From contig NZ_JAJSOK010000006.1 of NCBI RefSeq assembly GCF_021283305.1, positions 62,001-126,000 of the forward strand: a DNA stretch of 64,000 nt, in the 5' to 3' direction. This stretch comes from Pseudonocardia kujensis (GTDB taxonomy: Bacteria > Actinomycetota > Actinomycetes > Mycobacteriales > Pseudonocardiaceae). Under the pieces are notes generated by a model, which had not been told where the DNA came from, did no database searches, and saw only the letters and a list, made by a program, of their open reading frames with translations. Position 1 is the stretch's first letter. Every line of letters starts with the position of its first letter. This document shows positions 26,327 to 34,922 of this stretch, piece after piece. Both the position numbers and the translations under genes were made by a program.

Positions 26327-27784
26327 TCAGGGCGTGGGCACGAGGTCGTAGGCCTCGAGGTCGAGCTCCCGGGTCGCCTCCCGGTAGTCCTCGACGCTGC
26401 CCTTCCAGTTGGTGGTGATGCGCCCGTCCGCCGTCTTGTACCAGCTGTTGCAGCTGCCGGCGAACGAGCTGTCCCGCAGCTCGCGCTGCAGTTCGGCGTT
26501 GTACTCGTCCTGCGCGTCCCGGCGGACCGAGAGCGCCGCGCCCTTGTCCCGGCCGACCTCCAGGCCCTGCAGCACGTACTCGAACTGGCACTCGAGCATC
26601 GCGATGATCGAGTTGTGGCCGAGGTTCGTGTTCGGGCCGTAGAGCATGAACAGGTTCGGGAAGCCGGAGACGGTGACGCCGAGGTAGGCCTCGGGGCCGT
26701 CCCGCCAGGCCTCCGCGAGCTGCAGCCCGCCCCGGCCGCGGACGTCGAGCGCGCTGTTGAAGGACAGTGTCTCGAACCCCGTGGCGTAGACGATCACGTC
26801 CACCTCGTGCAGCACGCCGTCGGCGGTCCGCACGCCCGTGGGCTCCACGCCCTCGAGCTTCTCGGTCACCAGGCGCACGTTGTCGCGCACCAGCGCCGGG
26901 TAGAAGGTGTCGGCGATGATGATCCGCTTGCAGCCGATCGGGTAGTCCGGCCAGAGCTTGGCGCGCAGCTCCTCGTCGGGGACCTGGGCCTCGAGGTGGG
27001 CGCGGGCGGCGGCGGTGAACTCGGCGGCGACGTCGGTGCCCTGCTTCATCGCCCCCATCCAGCCCTCGTGCTCCCAGTAGAAGCCGTCCCGGCTCTCCTG
27101 GAGGAACTCGCGCCGGCGGTACCGCTCGCGCTCCTCCGGGTCGTACGGGCGGTCGTCGCGCGGCACCACGTAGTTCGGTGTCCGCTGGAAGACGACCAGC
27201 TCCGCGGCGGCCTCGGCCACCTCGGGGATGAGCTGTGCCGCGCTGGCCCCGTTGCCGATGCACGCGACGCGCTTGCCCCGCAGGTCGACGTCGTGGTTCC
27301 AGCGCGCGGAGTGCCACGAGTCGCCGCGGAAGGTCTCGCGGCCGGCGATGTCCCGGAAGGTCGGCCGGTTGAGCTGGCCCCACGCCGTGACCAGGGCCCG
27401 GGCGACGACGTCCTCGCCCTCGGACACCGCGATCCGCCAGACACCCTCGGCGTCGTCCCAGTGCGCGGACGTGACCTCGGTGTTCAGCCGGATCCGCGAC
27501 GCGAGGCCGAGGCGGTCGACGAGCCGGTCGATGTGGGCCTTGATCTCCGGCTGGAACGCGAACACCCGGCTCCAGTCCGGCTGCTCGTCGAACGAGAACC
27601 AGTACAGGTGCGACTGCACGTCGCACGACGCGCCCGGGTACGTGTTGTCCCGCCAGGTCCCGCCCCAGTCGCCCGCCTTCTCGAGCACGACGAACGACTC
27701 CTCGCCGGACTGCTGCAGCCGCACGGCCATGCCGAGGCCGCCGAGTCCCGCGCCCAGGACGGCGACCTCCACCCGCTGCGTCAC
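26327..27784 (-). CDS. FAD/NADPH Baeyer-Villiger-type monooxygenase
   Basis: 485 residues. N-terminal FAD motif GAGLGGLGMAV, NTYPGASCDVQSHLYWFS, second Rossmann motif CIGNGASAAQLIPEV (NADPH) and ATGFETL near the C-terminus are typical of flavin monooxygenases. The fingerprint region reads GRETFRGDSWHSARW, close to FxGxxxHxxxW of BVMOs. BVMOs insert oxygen beside a ketone, giving an ester or lactone. GTG 27784 overlaps the esterase stop by 4 bp, so ester formation and cleavage are coupled. Confidence 0.9.
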   Translation of the reverse strand: MTQRVEVAVLGAGLGGLGMAVRLQQSGEESFVVLEKAGDWGGTWRDNTYPGASCDVQSHLYWFSFDEQPDWSRVFAFQPEIKAHIDRLVDRLGLASRIRLNTEVTSAHWDDAEGVWRIAVSEGEDVVARALVTAWGQLNRPTFRDIAGRETFRGDSWHSARWNHDVDLRGKRVACIGNGASAAQLIPEVAEAAAELVVFQRTPNYVVPRDDRPYDPEERERYRRREFLQESRDGFYWEHEGWMGAMKQGTDVAAEFTAAARAHLEAQVPDEELRAKLWPDYPIGCKRIIIADTFYPALVRDNVRLVTEKLEGVEPTGVRTADGVLHEVDVIVYATGFETLSFNSALDVRGRGGLQLAEAWRDGPEAYLGVTVSGFPNLFMLYGPNTNLGHNSIIAMLECQFEYVLQGLEVGRDKGAALSVRRDAQDEYNAELQRELRDSSFAGSCNSWYKTADGRITTNWKGSVEDYREATRELDLEAYDLVPTP

Positions 27785-28770
27785 GCGCCGGCCTTCCGCA
27801 CCGCGTCGGCGATCTCGTCGATGATCCCGGCGCCGGACGGCGTGGCGCCGAGGGTCCAGAGGAAGTCGTGCAGCATGCCGTCGAAGCGCTTCTGCGTGAC
27901 GGGCACCCCGGCCGCCTCGAGCTTGCGGGCGTAGTCCTCGCCCTCGTCGCGCAGCGGGTCGTACTCCGACGTCGCGACGTAGGCCGGCGGCAGACCGGAG
28001 AGATCCTCGCGGCGGCCGGGGCAGAGGTAGTCGAGGTCGTCGCTCTGCGCGCCCAGGTAGTGCGCCCAGAACCACTCCATGGCGCCGCGGGTGAGCAGGT
28101 AGCCGTCGGCGTTCTGCTCGTACGACGGCGTGGAGAAGTCGAAGTCGGTGACCGGGTAGAGCAGCACCTGGGCGGCGATGGCGGGGCCGCCGCGGTCCTT
28201 CGCGGCCTGCGCCACCGACGCGGCGAGGTGGCCGCCGGCGGAGTCGCCGGCCACGATCAGCCGGTCCGCGTCCGCGCCGAGATCCCCGGCGTTCTCCGCG
28301 GCCCAGACGGTCGCCGCGTAGCAGTCGTCGAACGCGGCGGGCGCGATGTGCTCCGGGGCGAGCCGGTAGTCGACGGACACGATGACGGCGCCGCTGCGGT
28401 TGGCCAGCGTGCGCAGCGGGCGGTCGACGATCTCCAGGTCGCCGATCACCCAGCCGCCGCCGTGGAAGTAGACGACCAGCGGCTTCGGGCCGTCGCCGTC
28501 GGGTGTGTAGATCCGCACCGGGATCTGGCTCGCGGGGCCCGCGATGCGGCGCTCGTCGACGGCGATCGGTTCCGGCTCGCCCTGCAGGTCGAGGAAGCCC
28601 TTCGCCGCGGCGCGGGCCATCGGCACCGTCATCTGCGGGAACGGCGGCATGCCTTGCTCGGCGAGGGCGTCGAGCAGGGCCTGGGCTTCGGGGTGGACGG
28701 GCAACGCTGCCTCCTGGGTCCGGGTGCGGACGGGCTCTGACGATGTCCCCTGCACGGTGACATCGGTCAC
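27781..28770 (-). CDS. Alpha/beta hydrolase of the HSL esterase family
   Basis: 329 residues. Oxyanion motif VVYFHGGGWVIGDLE, nucleophile GDSAGGH, acid in YVATSEYDPLRDEGE and the His in GMLHDFLW: a complete HSL/family IV carboxylesterase triad. Likely cleaves the ester made by the coupled monooxygenase. GTG at 28770 is the longest sensible start; GTG 28755 is possible. Confidence 0.87.
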   Translation of the reverse strand: MTDVTVQGTSSEPVRTRTQEAALPVHPEAQALLDALAEQGMPPFPQMTVPMARAAAKGFLDLQGEPEPIAVDERRIAGPASQIPVRIYTPDGDGPKPLVVYFHGGGWVIGDLEIVDRPLRTLANRSGAVIVSVDYRLAPEHIAPAAFDDCYAATVWAAENAGDLGADADRLIVAGDSAGGHLAASVAQAAKDRGGPAIAAQVLLYPVTDFDFSTPSYEQNADGYLLTRGAMEWFWAHYLGAQSDDLDYLCPGRREDLSGLPPAYVATSEYDPLRDEGEDYARKLEAAGVPVTQKRFDGMLHDFLWTLGATPSGAGIIDEIADAVRKAGA

Positions 28771-28862
28771 CCGGTCGACCTTCGTGTCCCGGGTACGAAA
28801 CCCGCGGCCGTCTTCGTCCTCCTGGCACGGCGCGGGATAGTCGCGCCCCGCTCGGCCGGCCC

Positions 28863-29630
28863 TCAGTCCTTCCTGCGGCGGCCGAGCCGGGCGCGGTAGT
28901 CCGCCAGCACCTCGCGGGTCTCCGCCTCTGCGAAGACGCCCGCGAACTCCTGCACGCTGCGGTCCGCGCCCGCGGCCAGCCCGGTGTTCTGCCACGTCTC
29001 GAACAACCGCTTCTGCGCGGCGAGCACGGTGCGGGTGTGCCCGGTGACCTTGCCGAGCAGCTCCTCGACGGCGCCCGCCAGCCCGGACGGCTCGACGACG
29101 GCGTTGCACAGGGCGCCGAGCCGGTCGACCGGGTAGAGGTCCCCGGTCAGCACGATCTCCTTGGCCAGCGCCAGCCCGACGTGCTGTTGCAGCAGGGCGG
29201 CGTCGACCACCGACGGGATGCCGAGCCTGACCTCGGGCAGCCCGAACGCGGCCCGGGTGGTCGCCACCCGCAGGTCGGCGGCCAGGGCGAGCTCGAACGC
29301 CGCTCCGATGCACGGTCCGTCGACGGCCACGAGCACCGGCACCGGCGCCGTCCGCACGGCCCGCAGCAGGTCGCGCAGCCGTCCGATGAAGGCCTCCGCC
29401 TCGGCGACCGACCCGAGCGCCAGGAACTCGTCGACGTGCATCCCGGCGGAGAACACGGGGTGAGCGGGGTCCGTCGCCGCGCCGACCACCACGGCCCGGG
29501 TGTCCGGACCGAGCCGTCCCGGGTCGAAGGCGGCCTGCAGGTCGCGGACGTCGCCGGCGGTCAGGGCGTTGCGGGCCTCGGGACGGTCGAGGGTGACCCG
29601 TCGCACCGGGCCGTCGTCGGTGACGTTCAT
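28863..29630 (-). CDS. Enoyl-CoA hydratase/isomerase family protein
   Basis: Crotonase fold, 255 residues. RVTLDRPEARNALT, VFSAGMHVDEFLA (first oxyanion loop) and DGPCIGAAFELALAADLRVAT (second oxyanion GAAF) are clear. The usual two catalytic Glu of hydratases are not obvious: FGLPEVRLGIP has one. Isomerase or other crotonase chemistry is therefore possible. ATG at 29630; divergent from the patatin gene with a 46-bp gap. Confidence 0.85.
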   Translation of the reverse strand: MNVTDDGPVRRVTLDRPEARNALTAGDVRDLQAAFDPGRLGPDTRAVVVGAATDPAHPVFSAGMHVDEFLALGSVAEAEAFIGRLRDLLRAVRTAPVPVLVAVDGPCIGAAFELALAADLRVATTRAAFGLPEVRLGIPSVVDAALLQQHVGLALAKEIVLTGDLYPVDRLGALCNAVVEPSGLAGAVEELLGKVTGHTRTVLAAQKRLFETWQNTGLAAGADRSVQEFAGVFAEAETREVLADYRARLGRRRKD

Positions 29631-29676
29631 CCGGCCATCCTGACCGGGCCGCCCCCGCCGGGTCATGATGAGGGTC

Positions 29677-30747
29677 ATGGGGGACCTGCCCGACGGTGAT
29701 CTCCAGGGCGATGCCGAGGTCCTGCACGCCCTGTTCCGCCGCCGGGACTCCGGCAGCCGGCCCGGGGCCCGCACGGACGGGCACCGGATCGCGCTGGTCG
29801 TCGGCGGCGGCGGGATGCGCGGTGCCTACGCGGGCGGCATGGTCTGGGCCCTCGAACAGGCGGGGCTCGCCCCGGCCTTCGACGTCGCCTACGGCAGCTC
29901 CGCCGGCGCGTTCGTCGCCACCGCCCTGCTGCTCGGGCACGGCTACCAGGCCTCCCGGATCTTCCCCGACGACATGGCCACCCGCGCCTTCGTCGATCCG
30001 CGCCGGCTCCGCACGCGGCGGCCGATGGTCTCGCTCGATTACTTGATCGACGAGATCCTGGTGCACAGCAAGCCCACCGACTGGGAGGCGCTGCGCGACA
30101 GTCCGGCCCCGCTGCGCGTGCTGGTCACCGACGCCGACGACATGACCCCGCACGCCCTCGGCGGGCTCGCGACCGCCGCGGACTGGCGGCAGGCCATGCG
30201 CGCCACGGCCGCCATCCCGTTCCTCACCGGGCCGCCCGTCGAGCTGGACGGGCGCCGCTGGATCGACGGCTCGATCGGCGACCCGCTGCCGGTGGCGCGG
30301 GCCCTGCGCGAGGGGGCCACGCACGTGCTGGTCCTGCTCACCCGCCCGGTCCCCGAGCTGCGCCGCTCCGACCCGACCGGGCGGACCCCGTGGTGGGCCC
30401 GGTCGATCGACCTGCTCGCCCCGGGGCTGGGCGCGATGACCCAGGACGTCCGCCGGCACGCCGACAGTCTCGACCTGCTCTCCGACGCCGCCCACCCCGA
30501 CCGGTCCGGCTGCCACCTCTACGCCCTGTCGCCGGCGCGGTCCGCGGGCGTACGCGGCCTGACCATCGACGTCCCGCGCGTGGAGCTGGCCTCCCGGCTC
30601 GGCCACGACGCCGCCGCGGCCGTGCTGCGGTCGGTCGACCCCGGGCTCGTCCTCGTCCACCAGCCGGACGCTCCGGCCGGTACCGATGAGTTCGGCGGCC
30701 CGCCGCGGTCCACCCCTCGACGGGCCGGGAGCGACCGCCCCGCGTGA
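29677..30747 (+). CDS. Patatin-like phospholipase
   Basis: 356 residues. Oxyanion GGGGMRGAYAGG, nucleophile elbow YGSSAGAFVA and the Asp in IDGSIGDPLPV form the patatin Ser-Asp dyad, so this is an active-looking lipid acyl hydrolase. No signal peptide; cytosolic. ATG at 29677 is preferred over 29665 because AGGG sits just before it. Its stop overlaps the cupin-like gene region. Confidence 0.88.
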   Translation: MGDLPDGDLQGDAEVLHALFRRRDSGSRPGARTDGHRIALVVGGGGMRGAYAGGMVWALEQAGLAPAFDVAYGSSAGAFVATALLLGHGYQASRIFPDDMATRAFVDPRRLRTRRPMVSLDYLIDEILVHSKPTDWEALRDSPAPLRVLVTDADDMTPHALGGLATAADWRQAMRATAAIPFLTGPPVELDGRRWIDGSIGDPLPVARALREGATHVLVLLTRPVPELRRSDPTGRTPWWARSIDLLAPGLGAMTQDVRRHADSLDLLSDAAHPDRSGCHLYALSPARSAGVRGLTIDVPRVELASRLGHDAAAAVLRSVDPGLVLVHQPDAPAGTDEFGGPPRSTPRRAGSDRPA

Positions 30748-30764
30748 GCCGTGGGGGAGGCGGC

Positions 30765-31064
30765 ATGGGGGGCACTTCGGGGTCACGCCGCTTCGACCGG
30801 CGGCGGATCGAGATCGGTCCGGGCGAGTCGCGCCCGCACGTCGAGGCGGAGTGGCGGGGTGTGCTCGTCGTCCTCGAGGCGGGGGAGATCGAGCTGCACT
30901 GCCATGCGGGCGGCAGGCGGCGCTTCGCCGCGGGCTCGGTGCTCTGGTTCACCGGGCTGAACCTGCGCACGGTGCACAACCCGGGCGCGGTGCCGGCGGT
31001 GATCCTCGCCGTCTCGCGCGGCGGGCGTGGCCCGGGCGACCGCACGCAGGACACGGGTTCGTGA
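30765..31064 (+). CDS. Small cupin-like protein
   Basis: 99 residues from ATG 30765 (GGGGGAGG at 30753-30760). The middle (GVLVVLEAGEIELHCHAGGRRRFAAGSVLWF) has the beta pattern of a cupin with G-E-x-H and a later G-D-like turn, but few metal ligands (one HCH). Right after the patatin gene in the same direction, so possibly co-transcribed. Family assignment tentative. Confidence 0.6.
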   Translation: MGGTSGSRRFDRRRIEIGPGESRPHVEAEWRGVLVVLEAGEIELHCHAGGRRRFAAGSVLWFTGLNLRTVHNPGAVPAVILAVSRGGRGPGDRTQDTGS

Positions 31065-31115
31065 CGTCGCCGGACCACGCCCGACGGGATCCGTCGGGCC
31101 CGGGTCGCGCCCGGC

Positions 31116-31559
31116 TCAGCCGGGGCGCCGGGAGACCCGCTCGGCGAACGCCCTGACCCACCGCCGCTGCCAGGGCGTCTCGACGGCCCGGGGTCGGTAG
31201 TGCGCCCGCGCCCAGGCCACCGCCTCGGCCCCGGGATGCCCGGCGAGCACGGCCATGCACGCGATCACCGTGCCCGTCCGGCCGGTCCCGCCCGTGCAGC
31301 TGACCTCGACCCGCTGGCCCGCGCGGGCGCGTTCGTAGGCGTCGACGATCGCGGCGGTGGCGCCGTCCCGGTCGCGGGGCACGCGGAAGTCCGGCCAGAC
31401 GATCCAGGCCGCGGGCCAGTCCGGCTCGTCGTCGTGCCCGGGGCGGCCGAGGCAGAGGGAGAACTCGGGCAGCGGCCCGTCGGGCAGGGGGTCGCGGCGG
31501 CCCCGCCCGCGGACCGGGGTCCCGTCGGGGAGCAGGACCGCGCCGTCCAGCTGGGTCAT
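31116..31559 (-). CDS. Dual-specificity/tyrosine phosphatase-like protein
   Basis: 147 residues with a perfect C-x5-R-T P-loop: VEVSCTGGTGRTGTV (Cys nucleophile, Arg). The general-acid loop is likely the WPDFRVPRDRDG segment. This is a compact PTP fold seen in actinobacteria. ATG at 31559. The gene is divergent from the PrmC-like gene (20-bp gap). Substrate unknown. Confidence 0.82.
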   Translation of the reverse strand: MTQLDGAVLLPDGTPVRGRGRRDPLPDGPLPEFSLCLGRPGHDDEPDWPAAWIVWPDFRVPRDRDGATAAIVDAYERARAGQRVEVSCTGGTGRTGTVIACMAVLAGHPGAEAVAWARAHYRPRAVETPWQRRWVRAFAERVSRRPG

Positions 31560-31578
31560 TCCGTGATAATGCCCTCCC

Positions 31579-32379
31579 GTGCGATCGAGCGAGGCCCTGG
31601 TCGGGGCGCTGCGGGCGGCCGGCTGTGTGTTCGCCGAGGACGAGGCCGAGGTCCTGGCGGGGTCGGCGGCGTCGACGGAGGAGCTGGAGGCGATGCTCGC
31701 CCGGCGCGTCGCGGGGGTCCCGTTGGAGCACGTCGTGGGGTGGGCGGAGTTCCGCGGGCTGCGGATCGTCGTCGACGAGGGGGTCTTCGTGCCGCGCCGG
31801 CGCACCGAGCTGCTCGTGGAGCAGGGGGTGGCGCTGGCCCCTCCCGATGGCGTGATCGTGGATCTGTGCTGCGGTTCGGGAGCGGTGGCGACCGCGCTGG
31901 CCGTCGAACTGCCGGGGGCGGAGGTGCACGCGGCGGACGTCGACCCCGCGGCGGTGCGCTGCGCGCGGCGCAACCTGGAGCCGCGCGGCGGGCAGGTGCA
32001 CGAGGGCGACCTCGACGCCGCCCTGCCCGCCGACCTGCGCGGGCGGGTCGACCTGCTGCTCGCCAACGCGCCCTACGTACCGTCGGCCGAGGTCCCGTTC
32101 ATGCCGTCGGAGGCCCGCGACCACGAGCCGCTCACCGCCCTCGACGGCGGCGCGGACGGCCTCGACCTGCACCGCCGGATCGCCGCGCTCGCGCCGCGGT
32201 GGCTGCGGCCGGGCGGGCAGCTGCTGATCGAGACCTCCCGGCGGCAGGCACCCGGCACCGCGGCGGCGATGGTCGCGCACGGCATGGGCACCGCATTGAC
32301 CCGCTCCGAGGAGCTCGACGCCACCGTCGTGGTCGGGATCAGCGCCGGGGCGTCTCGACGACGACGTTCGTCGACTTGA
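31579..32379 (+). CDS. PrmC-like N5-glutamine methyltransferase homologue
   Basis: 266 residues. N-terminal helical domain, GVPLEHVVGWAEFRGLRIVVDEGVFVPRRRTELLVE (the PrmC signature), SAM motif DLCCGSGAVATAL, and NAPYVPS where PrmC has NPPY. The changed Asn-Pro-Pro-Tyr to NAPY marks the actinobacterial paralogous subfamily of putative protein glutamine methylases rather than true PrmC. GTG at 31579. Its 3' end overlaps the convergent TOBE regulator by about 40 bp. Confidence 0.85.
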   Translation: MRSSEALVGALRAAGCVFAEDEAEVLAGSAASTEELEAMLARRVAGVPLEHVVGWAEFRGLRIVVDEGVFVPRRRTELLVEQGVALAPPDGVIVDLCCGSGAVATALAVELPGAEVHAADVDPAAVRCARRNLEPRGGQVHEGDLDAALPADLRGRVDLLLANAPYVPSAEVPFMPSEARDHEPLTALDGGADGLDLHRRIAALAPRWLRPGGQLLIETSRRQAPGTAAAMVAHGMGTALTRSEELDATVVVGISAGASRRRRSST

Positions 32380-32737
32380 TCACCGCGACGGCGAGCGAGC
32401 CGGGCTGCAGGCCGAGCTCCTCGACGGCCTCGCGGCTCATCAGCGACACCACCCGGTGCGGCCCGCACTGCATCTCGACCTGGGCCATGACCTTGTCCGT
32501 GACGACCTCGGTCACCAGCCCGACCATGCGGTTGCGGGCGGAGGTGTGCACGTCCGAGGGGTCGGGTGCCGCGCTCGCGTGCTCCCGCGTGAACGCCGCC
32601 AGCGAGGCCCCGTCGACGACCTTGCGCCGCGAGGCGTCGAGGTGCACCGGCAGCGTGCCGGCGTCGATCCACCGGCGCACCGTGTCGTCGCTGACCCCGA
32701 GCAGGCCCGCGACCTCCGAGATCCTGTACTCCGCCAC
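32339..32737 (-). CDS. Excisionase-type HTH + TOBE (molybdate-binding) regulator
   Basis: 132 residues. N-terminal HTH_17/MerR-like domain (YRISEVAGLLGVSDDTVRRWIDAGTLPVH) followed by one TOBE/MOP domain (ARNRMVGLVTEVVTDKVMAQVEMQCGPHRVVSLMS... SLAVAVIKSTNVVVE). TOBE domains bind molybdate or tungstate oxyanions. No molybdate transporter is adjacent. ATG at 32737. Confidence 0.87.
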   Translation of the reverse strand: MAEYRISEVAGLLGVSDDTVRRWIDAGTLPVHLDASRRKVVDGASLAAFTREHASAAPDPSDVHTSARNRMVGLVTEVVTDKVMAQVEMQCGPHRVVSLMSREAVEELGLQPGSLAVAVIKSTNVVVETPRR

Positions 32738-32779
32738 GGCGCGGATGCTACGGCGACCCGGCCGGCGCGTCCGCGCCGG

Positions 32780-33016
32780 TCAGACCACGAGCCCGCAGGC
32801 CTCGACCAGCGGGGCCAGCCGGGGGTCGGCGGGATCGAGCGCGGGCGCGTCGAGCTCGTAGCCGGTCAGCGACAGCTCGGGGAACACGACCAGGCGCGCG
32901 CCGGGACGGCGGACCGTGTCGGCATGGGCGTGGGCATTGGCCGCGACGTCCCGCGCGGTGCACGGCGGCTTGGCGGCGACGACGGTCAGGGGCGGCCTCG
33001 GGGGGCACGGCCGCAC
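32780..33016 (-). pseudogene. N-terminal remnant of a carbon-nitrogen hydrolase
   Basis: 78-residue frame whose end matches the start of nitrilase-superfamily enzymes: TVVAAKPPCTARDVAANAHAHADTVRRPGARLVVFPELSLTGYEL, including the first catalytic residue (Glu in FPELSLTGYEL). The frame stops soon after, so the catalytic Lys and Cys domains are missing. Most likely a truncated gene; a short functional protein is unlikely. Confidence 0.65.
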
Positions 33017-33050
33017 GCTATCCGGTGGCCGCTGCAGGGAGGATCACCGC

Positions 33051-33551
33051 ATGAGCTGTACCACGCGACCGGAGGGGCCCGGGGACGCCTCCGCGGTGCG
33101 CCGGGTGGTGCTGGCCGCGTTCGGCTCCCCCGGCGAGGCCGACCTCGTCGACGCCCTCCGCTCCGACCCGGCGTGGATCGACGGGCTGTCCGTGGTCGCC
33201 GAGTCGCCGGACGGCGAGATCGTCGGGCACGCCCTGCTGACCCGCTGCCACGTCGGCGAGGTCCCCGCACTCTGCCTCGCTCCCTGCTCCGTGCTGCCCG
33301 CCCACCAACGGTCCGGCGCCGGGTCCGCCGCGATCCGCGCCGTGCTGGCCGACGCGCGCAACCGGGGCGAGCGGTTCGTGATCGTGCTCGGACACCCCGA
33401 CTACTACCCGCGCTTCGGCTTCGGCCGCGCCTCGGCCCACGGCATCCGGCTCTCCGCGGAGGTGCCGGACGAGGCGCTCATGGCCCTGTCCCTCACCGAC
33501 GACCCGCTGCCGGCGGGGGTCGTGCGGTACGCGACGCCGTTCGGGATCTGA
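33051..33551 (+). CDS. GNAT-family N-acetyltransferase
   Basis: 166 residues, GNAT fold of the YhbS-like set. The acetyl-CoA loop is around LPAHQRSGAGSAAIRAVLADA, and the signature VLGHPDYYPRFGFGRAS is diagnostic. ATG at 33051 after AGGGAGG. Substrate unknown. Confidence 0.87.
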   Translation: MSCTTRPEGPGDASAVRRVVLAAFGSPGEADLVDALRSDPAWIDGLSVVAESPDGEIVGHALLTRCHVGEVPALCLAPCSVLPAHQRSGAGSAAIRAVLADARNRGERFVIVLGHPDYYPRFGFGRASAHGIRLSAEVPDEALMALSLTDDPLPAGVVRYATPFGI

Positions 33552-33790
33552 ACGGAACTCCCGTGCCCCGGTTCACCCGGCCGGGCTCACTCTTGCTCGT
33601 ACGGGCAAGAACGTTCACGGAGACCGGCCGGCGGGCCCTGGCCGTCACGGCGGTGATCGAGGTGGTCGCCGTGGTCACGACGGGCGTGTGGGTCGCCGCG
33701 CTCGCCGGCCTGGTCGCGTGGCACGTCAGGTACCTGCGCAAGGAGGGGCTGGCGGGGTGTCCCCCGGCCGAGGGCCCCTGTATCACGAGA

Positions 33791-33828
33791 ACGGCCCCTG
33801 ACCCGCGTCTGCGCTGGTCAGGGGCCGT
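33791..33828 (-). terminator. Terminator of tRNA-Tyr
   Basis: A 13-bp perfect stem (ACGGCCCCTGACC at 33791-33803, complement 33816-33828) with a 12-base loop just downstream of the minus-strand tRNA-Tyr. Confidence 0.8.
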
Positions 33829-33840
33829 ACCCCGAGGGTG

Positions 33841-33922
33841 TGGCAGGTGAAGGATTCGAACCTTCGTAGGCTAAGCCGACGGATTTACAGTCCGCTCCCT
33901 TTGGCCACTCGGGCAACCTGCC
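33841..33922 (-). tRNA. trnY: tRNA-Tyr(GTA)
   Basis: An 82-nt class II tRNA on the minus strand with a long variable arm (after TCCGTCGGC...). Acceptor GGCAGGT/ACCTGCC, anticodon loop CTGTAAA giving GTA, T-loop GGTTCGAATCC. CCA is not encoded. Followed by the hairpin at 33791-33828 and divergent from yajQ. Confidence 0.96.
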
Positions 33923-34013
33923 GGGGTGCCGTCGGCCTCGCCGACGTGCAGGGAGAAGGATACGACAGCGAGATCCGGTCCCCACGAGGGGGGCCGTCAG
34001 CGAGGAGGAGCCC

Positions 34014-34505
34014 ATGGCCGACCCGTCGTTCGACGTGGTGAGCAAGGTCGATCGGCAGGAGGTCGACAACGCCCTCAACCAGGCCGCGAAGGAGCTCTCC
34101 CAGCGGTTCGACTTCCGGGGCACCGACACCTCGATCAGCTGGGCGGGCGAGGAGGCGATCACCCTGGAGTCCGGGACCGAGGAGCGGCTCAAGGCCGCGG
34201 TGGACGTCTTCAAGGAGAAGCTGATCAAGCGGAACATCTCGCTGAAGGCCTTCGAGGTGGGCGAGCCGGCGCCGTCGGGCAAGACCTACAAGGTCACCGG
34301 CAAGATCCTGCAGGGCATCGCCTCGGACAAGGCCAAGGAGATCAGCAAGACCATCCGCGACGAGAAGCTCAAGGGCGTCCAGGCCCAGATCCAGGGCGAC
34401 CAGCTGCGCGTCTCGGGCAAGAAGAAGGACGACCTGCAGGCCGTCATCGCACTGCTGAAGGGCAAGGACTTCGGGATCGCCCTGCAGTTCACCAACTACC
34501 GCTGA
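34014..34505 (+). CDS. yajQ: YajQ-family cyclic-di-GMP-binding protein
   Basis: 163 residues, the normal YajQ length. [29 protein letters not shown], the [28 protein letters not shown] core and the C-terminal [13 protein letters not shown] are the family signature. YajQ binds nucleotides or c-di-GMP; the role in actinobacteria is unknown. ATG at 34014 follows GAGGAGG. Confidence 0.95.
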   Translation: MADPSFDVVSKVDRQEVDNALNQAAKELSQRFDFRGTDTSISWAGEEAITLESGTEERLKAAVDVFKEKLIKRNISLKAFEVGEPAPSGKTYKVTGKILQGIASDKAKEISKTIRDEKLKGVQAQIQGDQLRVSGKKKDDLQAVIALLKGKDFGIALQFTNYR

Positions 34506-34922
34506 GCCCGGACGGCCCTGACACCGCGCCCGGGCGGCGTCAGGCCGGCGGCACCACACCGCCGCGGGGTCGGCACGGGCTACCCGCGGTCGCCCCGGTC
34601 CATGAACGTCCCGAGCGGGACGCGAGGGCTGCACCGGCAACCCTCGGGTGGCGCCCGGGCCGATCAGCGCGGCCGAGAGGAACCGCACCGTCGTGCCCAC
34701 AGCGCTCGCGCGACCCTCGGATGGATCATGAGCCGGGACGGTCGGGCCGGCGGTCCGAGTCGAACGACCGGAACGGGTCGCCAGGACGAGTGGGAGGAGC
34801 CGAAGGGACGGGCGCCGTCCGTGCACGTGGCCGACCCCGGCTACACGGGCTGAGCCCGAAAAGCGAGGTCAGGGCCGTTCGACCCGTACCGCGGGCCGTT
34901 CGGGCGTTCCTACGATCGCCCG
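34506..34922. other. Gene-free spacer after yajQ
   Basis: 417 bp without a convincing gene. An imperfect hairpin (GGCCCTGAC... GTCAGGCC, about 34512-34545) right after yajQ may be its terminator. A short plus-strand frame at 34602-34853 has no recognisable protein and weak codon character. The rest probably holds the promoter of the LuxR regulator at 34923. Confidence 0.5.

Noticed and set aside
33562..33850. Small membrane-type ORF after the GNAT gene
   Set aside because: Its end runs through the tRNA-Tyr terminator and into the tRNA itself; the hydrophobic stretch alone does not support a gene.
34602..34853. 83-codon ORF before the second LuxR regulator
   Set aside because: No recognisable protein features, no convincing ribosome-binding site and Arg/Gly-rich shadow-like composition.
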